From Pseudomonadota bacterium (GTDB taxonomy: Bacteria; Pseudomonadota; Alphaproteobacteria; Rhizobiales; Rhizobiaceae): a DNA stretch of 5,774 nt. This document shows, piece after piece, positions 1 to 5,774 of this stretch (position 1 is the first letter of the stretch; each line of letters begins with the position of its first letter). Where the stretch lies: positions 1 through 5,774 of the forward strand of contig JAEYTV010000116.1 in the NCBI GenBank assembly GCA_023433855.1, in the 5' to 3' direction. Made by a program: the position numbers and the translations under genes. Under the pieces are notes generated by a model. The model saw only the letters and a list, made by a program, of their open reading frames with translations. It was not told the DNA's origin and made no database searches.

Positions 1-863
1 CGGCTCTGGTCACTTGGCCGACTTATCTCGGAGCGCTGCAGGCATTTAATGCCTACGAACCGACTTACGACCAGTTGTCCTTCGGCAATCGCACGCCGGA
101 CGCTTACAGGGAAACGGCTGCGAAGGCCGGCGGCAGTGTGAAATTTGCCTATCTGTCGCCGGACTTCGCCAATCCGACCGGTGAGACGGTCGATGTCGCC
201 AGCCGTGAGAAACTGCTCGATCTTGCCGCCGATCTGGATATCGCGATCCTTGAGGATGCGGCGTATCAGCATCTGCGTTATGACGGGCAAGCAGTACCTC
301 CGATCATGGCCCTCGACATCGCCCGCAACGGCGGCATCGAGAATACGCGGACGATCTACAGCGGCAGCTTCTCCAAGACGCTGGCGCCAGGGCTGCGCGT
401 CGGTTTCGTGATCGCCGCCATGCCGGTCATCCGCAAACTCGTACTAATGAAGCAGGCGGCGGATCTGCACTCGTCGACAATCAACCAGATCGCCATCGAG
501 CGGGTAGCGTCGCGAGGTTTCGATGCCCAGGTGGCGAAGATCAAGGCAGCCTACAGCTCCCGCCGCAATGCCATGCTTGCAGCGCTTGCCAAACACATGC
601 CGCAGGGCACGACCTGGACCAAGCCTGAAGGCGGAATGTTCGTCTGGGTAACACTTCCGGCCGGGATGGACGGCGCCGAGTTGCTCGCCCGATCGGTGGA
701 AACCGAAAAGGTGGCCTTCGTTCCGGGACAGGCCTTCTTTGCCGATCGGTCCGGCGCAAATACCCTGCGGCTTTCGTTTTCCTGTGCCAACGAGTCCATG
801 ATCGAGGAAGGTATCCAGCGCCTGGGACGTCTCATCCAGACCGCCATAGCCAAAGCTGCCTGA
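1..863 (+). CDS. PLP-dependent aminotransferase, class I/II (2-aminoadipate aminotransferase-like), 5' partial
   Basis: The reading frame is open from base 3 to the TGA at 861-863 and enters from outside the window, so the N-terminal part (probably 100 or more residues, judged from usual family length) is missing. The TTG at 75 is an internal codon, not the start, because coding continues upstream with TWPTYLGALQAFNAY, typical of this fold. Numbering from base 3, NPTG lies near residue 57 (substrate/cofactor region) and LEDAAYQHLRYDG near 83, carrying the PLP-ring Asp and a Tyr. SGSFSKTLAPGLRVG near 120 holds the Schiff-base Lys (AAG at 375-377). The Arg of LRLSFS (768-770) is the expected substrate-carboxylate binder. 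These features match the LysN/ARO8/MocR-type aminotransferase fold. There is no DNA-binding domain in the visible part, but a MocR regulator cannot be wholly excluded because the N-terminus is absent. Amino donor and acceptor are unknown. It lies upstream of a decayed ABC ATPase gene on the same strand. Confidence 0.9.
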   Translation, partial: ALVTWPTYLGALQAFNAYEPTYDQLSFGNRTPDAYRETAAKAGGSVKFAYLSPDFANPTGETVDVASREKLLDLAADLDIAILEDAAYQHLRYDGQAVPPIMALDIARNGGIENTRTIYSGSFSKTLAPGLRVGFVIAAMPVIRKLVLMKQAADLHSSTINQIAIERVASRGFDAQVAKIKAAYSSRRNAMLAALAKHMPQGTTWTKPEGGMFVWVTLPAGMDGAELLARSVETEKVAFVPGQAFFADRSGANTLRLSFSCANESMIEEGIQRLGRLIQTAIAKAA

Positions 864-877
864 CACCGTCTGCTGTC

Positions 878-894
878 CTGAGGTGGAACCTCGG
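878..894 (+). other. Small hairpin just after the aminotransferase gene
   Basis: CTGAGGT and ACCTCGG can pair around a GGA loop (seven pairs, one of them G-U), 14 bases after the aminotransferase stop. No T-run follows, so this is not a standard rho-independent terminator. It may be an mRNA-stabilising or processing structure, or chance in GC-rich sequence. The rest of the 864-1019 stretch shows no readable gene. It is where the N-terminal half of the ABC ATPase would be expected, but no Walker A motif can be recognised there. Confidence 0.2.
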
Positions 895-1019
895 CCCCGC
901 CCCCGGTCAGGGTTGCCGTGCGATGACGTCCTGGAGATGACATAGCATCGGCTGCCCGGCCAGGGACGTCGTCCGGCTCCACTGCCAACGCTTCGGGGCA
1001 AGGCACCGTCGCGGGCCGC

Positions 1020-1437
1020 ATGCCGGCGAAGTTTTCGAACCTTACCTTTCCACGAACCCGATCGGGTGGGGACGGTCTCCCGCGGTATGTCTGCGGGGCC
1101 TTGTCACCGAGCCAGCGGTCGTCATGCTTGACGAACCAACTGCAAACCTTGACCGGCAGGAACTGGAAGCGTCTTCTCGACCAGGTGACGGTGCATGAAC
1201 GGCTGACCCGCAGGACGTCGGAGGTCGGGCCAGCCGATGTCTTCGTTCGCCCACAGGATGTGCGGATTGCCGATAGTGGCGTACCAGCGACTGTCGATTT
1301 CTGTTCTTTTTGAAGGCGAGCGTTGCGGCGTGCTGCTTGCCCTGGAAGACGGACAGATGCTGCGGGCGTTCAGTCGGCAGCCGGTCAGGATCGGCGAGGT
1401 GGTGCCGGTGGTCGTCCATTCGGCGTGGAGATTGTAG
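1020..1437 (+). pseudogene. Decayed ABC-transporter ATP-binding subunit with TOBE domain (frameshifted, deleted)
   Basis: Three pieces of one ABC ATPase occur in the correct order but in different frames. Around 1047-1100, the frame starting at 1020 reads FPRTRSGGDGLPRYVCGAL, which matches the family pattern of YPxxLSGG followed by QRVALARAL (signature loop) with the same spacing. From about 1100 the next frame reads LVTEPAVVMLDEPTANLD (1100-1153), the Walker B and D-loop of importer ATPases, and it stops soon afterwards. From 1239 the first frame resumes with VFVRPQDVRIA, ends at TGA 1311-1313, and a third frame carries on with LFEGERCGVLLALEDG through VRIGEVVPVVV to TAG 1435-1437. These last pieces form a TOBE (substrate-regulatory) domain of the polyamine/sugar/phosphonate-type importers. 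The gap between D-loop and TOBE is only about 85 bases, so the H-loop region is deleted, and no Walker A is seen upstream. The gene is inferred to be non-functional. The original substrate is unknown. Confidence 0.8.
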
Positions 1438-1486
1438 CCACGAACGCAACGGCTGGTTATGGTGTCGCTTCAAACAGGAACATCGT

Positions 1487-2596
1487 ATGTCGCTGCGGCT
1501 CGGGACCTTCAATATCGAAAACCTCATGACGCGTTTCGACTTCTCAGGGTGGCGCAACCAGTTGCGGCAGGACCGAGTGCTCAGGCTCTATGATGTTCAG
1601 GACAAGGCCGTCTATCACCAGCTCGAACAGGCCAGGATGATCGCCGAAACGGACGATACCAGGCAGCTTTCAGCCCTGGCGATCGCGGAGGCCGATGCGG
1701 ACATTCTTTGCCTGCAGGAAGTCGACAACATGCCGGCGCTGAACGCGTTCGAATATGGTTATCTCTACCGCATGATCGGTAACGGGTACCGCCAGAAATA
1801 TCTGGTCGAAGGCAATGACTCGCGGGGAATCGACGTGGCGGTCCTCATGCGGGAGAAAACCTTATCCGGCGACCCGATCGAGGTCATCGACGTCCGAAGC
1901 CATGCCATGCTGACCTATCAGGATCTTGAGCTTTTCACCGAGGAACTGGCGCCCGCAAACCAGCCTCACGACAAGATCTTCAAGCGCGATTGCCTGGAAT
2001 TGGAGTTGAAGATCGGTGGTCGACCACTGTCTCTTTATGTTGTTCATTTCAAGTCCATGAGCAACTCTCGGGACGGAAGGGATGGCCGAACCAGCACCAT
2101 GGCTATCCGCCGAGCGGAAGCGCAAGCGGTCCGGCGGATCATCGAACGTCGTTTCGGTTCACGCGGCACCGCCCATGGGAACTTCGCCATCTGTGGTGAC
2201 ATGAACGATTATCAGGAGAAGGTTCAGGTGATCGGGGACCGGCGGCAAGGTTATCGTTTCGAGCCGCGACGGGAGGAGACAAGCGCGCTTGACGTGTTCA
2301 CCGACGATGGTTTCGCGGTCAATCCCGTGGAACGCCGCGATCGGATGGATCGCTGGACGCTCTACCATGCGCGTGGCCCGGAGGAACAGCACCTGTGCCA
2401 GCTCGATTACATCTGGCTTTCGCCGGCACTGGCTGAGCGCAACCGCGACAGCATTCCCCATATCGTCCGCCGGGGACAGCCGTACCGAACCATATTCCCA
2501 CCCGGGCAGGAGGTGGAGCGCTTTCCGCGGACGGGCTGGGATCGCCCCAAGGCATCAGATCATTGCCCGGTCGTCGTCACCCTGGAGCTGCAATGA
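1487..2596 (+). CDS. Endonuclease/exonuclease/phosphatase (EEP) family protein
   Basis: The 369-residue protein has the EEP fold motifs in order: GTFNIENL near residue 6 (Asn9), LQEVD at 76-80 (metal-binding Glu78), VVHFKS at 185-190 (His187), CGDMND at 236-241 (Asp238, Asn240), QLDYIWLS at 305-312 and SDHCPVVV at 358-365 (Asp359, His360). All residues expected for Mg/Mn-dependent cleavage of phosphodiester or phosphomonoester bonds are present, so it should be active. Whether it cuts DNA, RNA, a nucleotide or a lipid/sugar phosphate is not readable. No signal peptide is visible, so it is probably cytoplasmic. The frame is open upstream to 1310, but the ATG at 1487 is chosen because AGGA at 1476-1479 sits 7 bases before it and the conserved GTFN strand follows at once. 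The upstream stretch overlaps the TOBE remnant in another frame. It follows the ABC pseudogene by 49 bases and overlaps the NUDIX gene by 4 bases, which indicates co-transcription. Confidence 0.88.
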   Translation: MSLRLGTFNIENLMTRFDFSGWRNQLRQDRVLRLYDVQDKAVYHQLEQARMIAETDDTRQLSALAIAEADADILCLQEVDNMPALNAFEYGYLYRMIGNGYRQKYLVEGNDSRGIDVAVLMREKTLSGDPIEVIDVRSHAMLTYQDLELFTEELAPANQPHDKIFKRDCLELELKIGGRPLSLYVVHFKSMSNSRDGRDGRTSTMAIRRAEAQAVRRIIERRFGSRGTAHGNFAICGDMNDYQEKVQVIGDRRQGYRFEPRREETSALDVFTDDGFAVNPVERRDRMDRWTLYHARGPEEQHLCQLDYIWLSPALAERNRDSIPHIVRRGQPYRTIFPPGQEVERFPRTGWDRPKASDHCPVVVTLELQ

Positions 2597-3372
2597 TGCT
2601 TGAACTCGGCGAGGATTTTTCAGACTGGCCGCCTGAGAAAACCGTATTCCGCGTAGACCAGGTGAGGATGCAAGTCCGTTCCGGAAATCATCCCCTGTAT
2701 CTTGCCGAACGAGACGCCATCGCAGCAAACTGGCAACAGGAGACGGCGTCCAATCCTGCGCTCTTCGACGGGCCGATGATCCTGCATGAAAAGATCGCAG
2801 TCTCAGAGGAGGCGGTTGTCAGCGAGGGATATGTCGTTCCATTCTCGGCCTTCCTCTGGTGGCGCAAGCAGCCAGACAGGCAAGGCGCCCTGCATATCTA
2901 TGCCTATCCCGTGCTGGAAGCGTCCGACGGGGCGTTGGTGGCGATCCGCATGGGCGCCCATACTGCCAATGCAGGCATGGTCTACTTCGCTTGCGGATCT
3001 TTCGAGCCTGCGGACATCGTCGACGGCTATTGTGACCCGGAACGCAACATGCGGCGTGAAGTCCTCGAAGAGACCGGCATCGACTTGCTCGCAGCCAGCC
3101 CGACGGCTGGCTATTACGTCTCGCACTCCAATCGCGCGGTCACGCTCTTTCGGGTCTTCAGGTTCGATCTGACCGCCACTGAGATGGTCGCCCTCATAGA
3201 GGAGCATATGAAGGTTGTCGAAGAACAGGAAATCGCCGGCGCGGTCGCGATCCGCTCGGCCGACCATGGCGCCCAGCCGTACCATGCCGGCATGCTTCCC
3301 GTTCTGGATTGGTATTTCAGCCAGGAGGGCCCCAAACAGGCTTGCACCTCCGGGACCGCTCGGGCAGTTTGA
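2593..3372 (+). CDS. NUDIX hydrolase with N-terminal extension and off-consensus Nudix box
   Basis: The 259-residue protein carries a Nudix core from about residue 80. The Nudix helix is RREVLEETGIDL at 154-165, with the metal-binding REVLEET part intact. The preceding loop CGSFEPADIVDGYCDPE (134-150) is longer than in the standard GX5EX7REUXEEXGU pattern, and the usual Glu eight residues before the helix Arg is Cys147. The roughly 80-residue N-terminal part (LYLAERDAIAANWQQE and DGPMILHEK near 57-67) resembles the extension seen in some poorly characterised bacterial NUDIX proteins. Substrates of the superfamily are nucleoside diphosphates linked to another group; the one here is unknown. 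The start overlaps the EEP stop as ATGA, and GGAG at 2583-2586 serves ATG 2593. A second ATG follows at 2596 and cannot be excluded. The C-terminal tail after about residue 245 is Gly/Ala/Thr-rich and looks unstructured. Confidence 0.85.
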   Translation: MMLELGEDFSDWPPEKTVFRVDQVRMQVRSGNHPLYLAERDAIAANWQQETASNPALFDGPMILHEKIAVSEEAVVSEGYVVPFSAFLWWRKQPDRQGALHIYAYPVLEASDGALVAIRMGAHTANAGMVYFACGSFEPADIVDGYCDPERNMRREVLEETGIDLLAASPTAGYYVSHSNRAVTLFRVFRFDLTATEMVALIEEHMKVVEEQEIAGAVAIRSADHGAQPYHAGMLPVLDWYFSQEGPKQACTSGTARAV

Positions 3373-3384
3373 CTCTATCGGGCA

Positions 3385-4317
3385 ATGGGAGAGGTTACGT
3401 TGGGCCGTCGCTACAGTATCTATGATGTCTTCACCGATAAGAAGCTCTCGGGCAATCCGCTGGCAGTCATCTTCGATGGGGACGGACTCACCGACGACGC
3501 CATGCAAGCCATCGCGAGGGAGTTCAATCTTTCAGAGACGGTCTTCGTGCAATCCGCGGCCAATCCTGCCTATGCGGCACGGCTGCGAATCTTTACGCCG
3601 GGGCGCGAGCTGCCCTTCGCGGGCCACCCCACGGTCGGAACCGCAGTCGCACTGGCAGAGCGGGATCACGGGACGGACGAGATGCATCTGGATCTCGTAT
3701 GCGTCCTGGACGAAAACGTCGGGCCGGTGCGCTGTGCGGTGCGGTTGCGGAGCGGAGAGGCGGGGTTTGCGGAGTTCGACCTGCCGAAAAAGCCGACGCG
3801 GATCGACCTCCCTCTGGATCGTCAGGAACTGGCAGATGCGCTGAGCATCAAGTCGACGGATATCGGGTTTGAGAACCATGTCGCTTCGATCTGGAGCGCA
3901 GGCGTTCCTTTCGTCATGCTGCCGGTTCACAACCTGGCGGTCGTCCAGACACTGGAGTTCGACCAGGCGCTCTGGGAGCGAGCTGCGCCGTTCGTCGATG
4001 GCGCTCTCGCCTCCGCTTATGTCTATTGTCGGGGCGGCGTTCATCATCATGCCAAATTCCACGCCCGCATGTTTTCGCCCGACATGGGTATCGCTGAGGA
4101 TCCTGCCACCGGCGCGGCCGTGGCTGCATTGTCGGGAGCGATCCGATTCTTCGATGCGCTTCCGGACGGTCACCATCCGGCATTGATCGAACAGGGCGTC
4201 GAGATGGGGAGGCCCTCCTACATCCAGCTGCATATGGATGTGAAGGAGGGTGAGATGACAAAGGCCCGCATTGGCGGACAGGCGGTGAAGCTCGCCGACG
4301 GCGTTCTCCATATATAA
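3385..4317 (+). CDS. PhzF family phenazine-biosynthesis-like isomerase/epimerase
   Basis: The protein has 310 residues from ATG 3385, or 305 from TTG 3400, which has the better ribosome site; full length for PhzF-family proteins is near 280-310. It has the two-domain diaminopimelate-epimerase-like fold signatures. DVFTDKKLSGNPLAV spans 14-28. FNLSETVFV at 47-55 contains the catalytic Glu51. FTPGRELPFAGHPTVGTA spans 70-87, and FSPDMGIAEDPATGAA at 230-245 is the second active-site loop. PhzF of Pseudomonas isomerises trans-2,3-dihydro-3-hydroxyanthranilate. Most homologues outside phenazine clusters act on unknown substrates, and no other phenazine gene is visible here, so phenazine synthesis is not inferred. 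It starts 12 bases (ATG) or 27 bases (TTG) after the NUDIX stop, so it is probably the last gene of the operon. A terminator follows 83 bases downstream. Confidence 0.9.
   Translation: MGEVTLGRRYSIYDVFTDKKLSGNPLAVIFDGDGLTDDAMQAIAREFNLSETVFVQSAANPAYAARLRIFTPGRELPFAGHPTVGTAVALAERDHGTDEMHLDLVCVLDENVGPVRCAVRLRSGEAGFAEFDLPKKPTRIDLPLDRQELADALSIKSTDIGFENHVASIWSAGVPFVMLPVHNLAVVQTLEFDQALWERAAPFVDGALASAYVYCRGGVHHHAKFHARMFSPDMGIAEDPATGAAVAALSGAIRFFDALPDGHHPALIEQGVEMGRPSYIQLHMDVKEGEMTKARIGGQAVKLADGVLHI
3387..3394 (+). promoter_or_regulatory. Ribosome binding site that favours a TTG start (3400) for the PhzF gene
   Basis: GGGAGAGG at 3387-3394 lies 5 bases before TTG 3400, an ideal Shine-Dalgarno position. 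The ATG at 3385 overlaps this site and has only a short GGG at 3380-3382, just 2 bases before it. Starting at TTG gives a protein beginning MGRRYSIYDVF, which is the usual length ahead of the first conserved PhzF strand. This suggests the ATG may not be the true start. Confidence 0.5.
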
Positions 4318-4400
4318 GTCCTGGCGGCACCCGCGCCTGATGCCTAAATGGTTGATATCTATGGCTCTGCGCAACGTTACTTCTATTCGGGGAGCGGCGC

Positions 4401-4432
4401 TGCGAGCCAGTGGGCGTAGCTCGTATTTTTTT
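4401..4432 (+). terminator. Rho-independent terminator of the EEP-NUDIX-PhzF operon
   Basis: TGCGAGC (4401-4407) pairs with GCTCGTA (4419-4425), giving seven pairs including one G-U, around an 11-base loop. Seven T residues (4426-4432) follow immediately. It sits 83 bases after the PhzF stop on the same strand and before the tRNA promoter, which is where an operon end is expected. The stem is short, so efficiency is uncertain. Confidence 0.5.
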
Positions 4433-4465
4433 CACACGCGTTCCAGATTATTTCGCTGCAGGCGC

Positions 4466-4494
4466 TGGACAAGCGGCAAGATCCCCTTTATACG
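4466..4494 (+). promoter_or_regulatory. Housekeeping-sigma promoter for the tRNA-Lys gene
   Basis: A -35 element TGGACA (4466-4471, preceded by GC) and a -10 element TATACG (4489-4494) are separated by exactly 17 bases. They match the vegetative consensus at 5 of 6 and 4 of 6 positions. The predicted transcript would start near 4501, giving a leader of roughly 35 bases before the mature tRNA. It lies downstream of the operon terminator, so the tRNA appears to be an independent unit. Confidence 0.5.
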
Positions 4495-4537
4495 CGCCCT
4501 CACACCGTCACCGGTAACGCTTTCGGAGACGGTTCTT

Positions 4538-4613
<76 letters not shown>

Positions 4614-5372
4614 CTTTTCAATGGTTTATCTGCGATTTTTCACCGCAATTTACTGCTTCCCTACCCTGATCGTCCTCTCGAAAGAATGGCATTCGATCTC
4701 CGGGCGCGGCATCGCGACAACAAGCCTGGGAGTGAACGTGTAGCCGCGGGACCTTGCAGGCCCGGTCGCGGGAGAGCCGCTAACCCAGCCGTCACACCCG
4801 GCGGCGCGTTTTCTCGCTATCTGAGGATGAACCATTCCATGGGACCGACCCCTCGCCTGTAGGCCAGTGCCGCTTTTTCCAAGGCCTGCTTCAGGTCGAT
4901 CGGACACAGACACAGATCCAATCGGTTCCAGTCCTTTCCAGCAGGCCATCAGGACAACGGGTTAATCAATCTCTCTGCCGTTTGGGCGCTCTCTTCCATC
5001 AAAACTCCGTTCCAGTACGTGGTAGAGGTTGATGGCCAGGGGCTGCCGATCCAAAGGTTTTATGCGGGTGTGCAGGGGGTAGGGGCCCGGGTACTGATTC
5101 ATCGAACTGCGATACCTTCCGACAACTTCCCTGATTGAAATGGCATAACTATTCAGCGGTTGAACTATGCCGATAAGAAGTTCCGTGAGGATGTGCATAA
5201 TCGGGTTTTCAGAGATCTTCGATGGTAAATGGATCCCTCGTACTGGCTTTGGATGAGGACTGTCGCAAGGCTGGACCCGACTTCAACAGCGCTTGGAACA
5301 GATGCCGCTGAAGTCCTCGCCGATACTGCTGACGGCACCGGGGCGTTCGACAGCCGACCCGGCAGGGCGCGC
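4614..5372. other. Gene-poor stretch between tRNA-Lys and the dehydrogenase gene
   Basis: About 760 bases have no convincing intact gene on either strand. Open frames here are short, change frame, lack ribosome sites or give protein sequence I do not recognise. Examples are a minus-strand frame at 4962-5198 with no Shine-Dalgarno site, and a plus-strand stop-to-stop frame at 4863-5135 with no ATG. An imperfect GC-rich inverted repeat lies near 4744-4767 (arms CGCGGGACC and GGTCGCG). The most protein-like piece is the interrupted small minus-strand ORF listed separately. The stretch is consistent with decayed genes next to a tRNA, but no integrase, transposase or terminal repeats were found. 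Confidence 0.5.
4817..4999 (-). pseudogene. Possible 60-codon small gene interrupted by one in-frame TGA
   Basis: On the minus strand, ATG at 4999-4997 is preceded by a plausible ribosome site (CGGAG, about 5-6 bases upstream). It begins MEESAQTAERLINPLS, then meets TGA at 4951-4949 (codon 17). The same frame continues for 43 more sense codons to TAG 4819-4817. That part includes GKDWNRLDL and a helix-like LKQALEKAALAYRRG, then ends GPMEWFILR. The C-terminal part looks like real amphipathic protein, and a single base change (TGA to CGA or TGG) would restore a 60-residue protein. No family is recognised. The pieces could be chance, a recent nonsense mutation, or two separate peptides. There is no evidence for selenocysteine insertion. 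Confidence 0.3.
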
Positions 5373-5774
5373 TCATACGTCGTGAAGCTGATGCTCGGAC
5401 AACTCGTTCAGATTATTGGATCCGAGGAGCGCCATATTCCGGTGCAGTTCTGTCTTGAGGATGTCTGCGGCAAGAAGAACCCCTTCCAACCCCCCGACCG
5501 ACGCGGCGTAAAGGAACGGCCGTCCGACGAAGACAAATTTCGCTCCCACCATCATCGCTTTCAGTATGTCCGACCCGCGTCGAATGCCGCCATCCAGCAT
5601 GACAACCGTTTCTGAGCCCACAGCCTCCACGATACTTGGCATCGCGGCGAGTGGCGAGATCGCGCCGTCAAGCTGCCGTCCCCCGTGATTGGACACGACG
5701 ATCCCATCCGCACCGATATTCACTGCATGCCGTGCGTCGTGTTGATTGCCACTGAGAATTGACCCGGCGTGGCC
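5373..5774 (-). CDS. FMN-dependent alpha-hydroxy-acid dehydrogenase (lactate/glycolate/mandelate type), C-terminal part
   Basis: The minus-strand frame is open from the window end to TGA at 5375-5373, giving 133 residues, roughly the last third of a usual 350-400-residue enzyme. The GTG at 5723-5721 is internal, because homologous sequence (DARHAV) precedes it. IVVSNHGGRQLDG holds the catalytic His and the substrate-binding Arg. LDGGIRRGSDILKA and VFVGRPFLYA are the FMN-phosphate-binding segments of the TIM barrel. The end GVLLAADILKTELHRNMALLG is the normal C-terminal helix region. The family oxidises L-2-hydroxy acids to 2-oxo acids and passes electrons to quinone, cytochrome or oxygen; the specific substrate is not determined. 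Close to the window edge the conserved KGIL segment reads GSILSGNQHDARHAV, with the Lys missing and about two extra residues. This may be true variation or a lesion beyond the edge. It faces the tRNA and operon convergently and is not part of that operon. Confidence 0.88.
   Translation of the reverse strand, partial: GHAGSILSGNQHDARHAVNIGADGIVVSNHGGRQLDGAISPLAAMPSIVEAVGSETVVMLDGGIRRGSDILKAMMVGAKFVFVGRPFLYAASVGGLEGVLLAADILKTELHRNMALLGSNNLNELSEHQLHDV

Noticed and set aside
1310..1486. N-terminal extension of the EEP protein to an upstream ATG at 1310
   Set aside because: This stretch is Cys/Arg-rich out-of-frame reading of the TOBE remnant. The conserved EEP first strand begins right after ATG 1487, which has its own ribosome site.
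3532..4374. Long minus-strand frame (280 residues) opposite PhzF
   Set aside because: It is a shadow of the GC-rich PhzF gene on the other strand; the sense frame has all the family motifs.
4741..4785. GC-rich inverted repeat as a terminator or repeat element
   Set aside because: The arms pair only with bulges, no T-run follows and no second copy is seen in the window.
4863..5135. Plus-strand stop-to-stop frame of 91 codons containing VVEVDGQGLPIQRFYAG
   Set aside because: There is no ATG start (first GTG is at 5016), no ribosome site and no recognised similarity. It could be a gene remnant but cannot be supported.
4962..5198. Minus-strand 78-residue ORF (starts MHILTELLIGIVQPLN)
   Set aside because: No Shine-Dalgarno site precedes the ATG, no family is recognised and codon use is unlike the real genes. 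It is kept only as part of the gene-poor stretch.
5229..5615. Plus-strand 128-residue ORF overlapping the dehydrogenase
   Set aside because: More than half of it is antisense to the clearly conserved FMN-dehydrogenase coding sequence, and it has no recognisable domain.

Overview
The window is GC-rich with strongly GC-biased third codon positions and compact same-strand genes. Together with the protein flavour and the tRNA-Lys, this suggests an alphaproteobacterium of the Rhizobium/Agrobacterium/Ensifer type. That placement is inference from composition and general family knowledge; no database search was possible.

Left part (1-1437): the 3' part of a class I/II PLP-dependent aminotransferase of the 2-aminoadipate aminotransferase (LysN/ARO8-like) kind, plus strand, cut by the window start. 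It is followed by the wreck of an ABC-transporter ATP-binding subunit. Pieces of the signature loop, the Walker B/D-loop and the C-terminal TOBE domain are still readable, but they sit in three different reading frames, and Walker A and the H-loop are not recognisable. The transporter that probably accompanied this cluster has therefore lost its ATPase here.

Middle part (1487-4317): three intact, tightly packed plus-strand genes. They are an endonuclease/exonuclease/phosphatase (EEP) fold metal-dependent phosphoesterase, an atypical NUDIX hydrolase that overlaps it by 4 bases (ATGA), and a PhzF-family isomerase starting 12-27 bases after the NUDIX stop. They look like one transcription unit that once continued from the aminotransferase/ABC genes. 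A rho-independent terminator (4401-4432) closes it. A phosphoesterase, a nucleotide-diphosphate-type hydrolase and a PhzF isomerase would fit small-molecule scavenging or detoxification, but the substrate cannot be read from the sequence.

Right part (4466-5774): a promoter-like element and an intact tRNA-Lys(CTT) with encoded CCA. Next comes about 760 bases without a convincing intact gene, including a possible 60-codon minus-strand gene broken by one in-frame TGA. Last is the C-terminal third of an FMN-dependent alpha-hydroxy-acid (lactate/glycolate/mandelate-type) dehydrogenase on the minus strand, cut by the window end.

I do not see a clear previously undescribed system, CRISPR array, insertion sequence or phage gene. 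The items most worth a second look are the decayed ABC ATPase inside an otherwise intact operon, the EEP-NUDIX-PhzF gene trio, the off-consensus Nudix box and the interrupted small ORF downstream of the tRNA.
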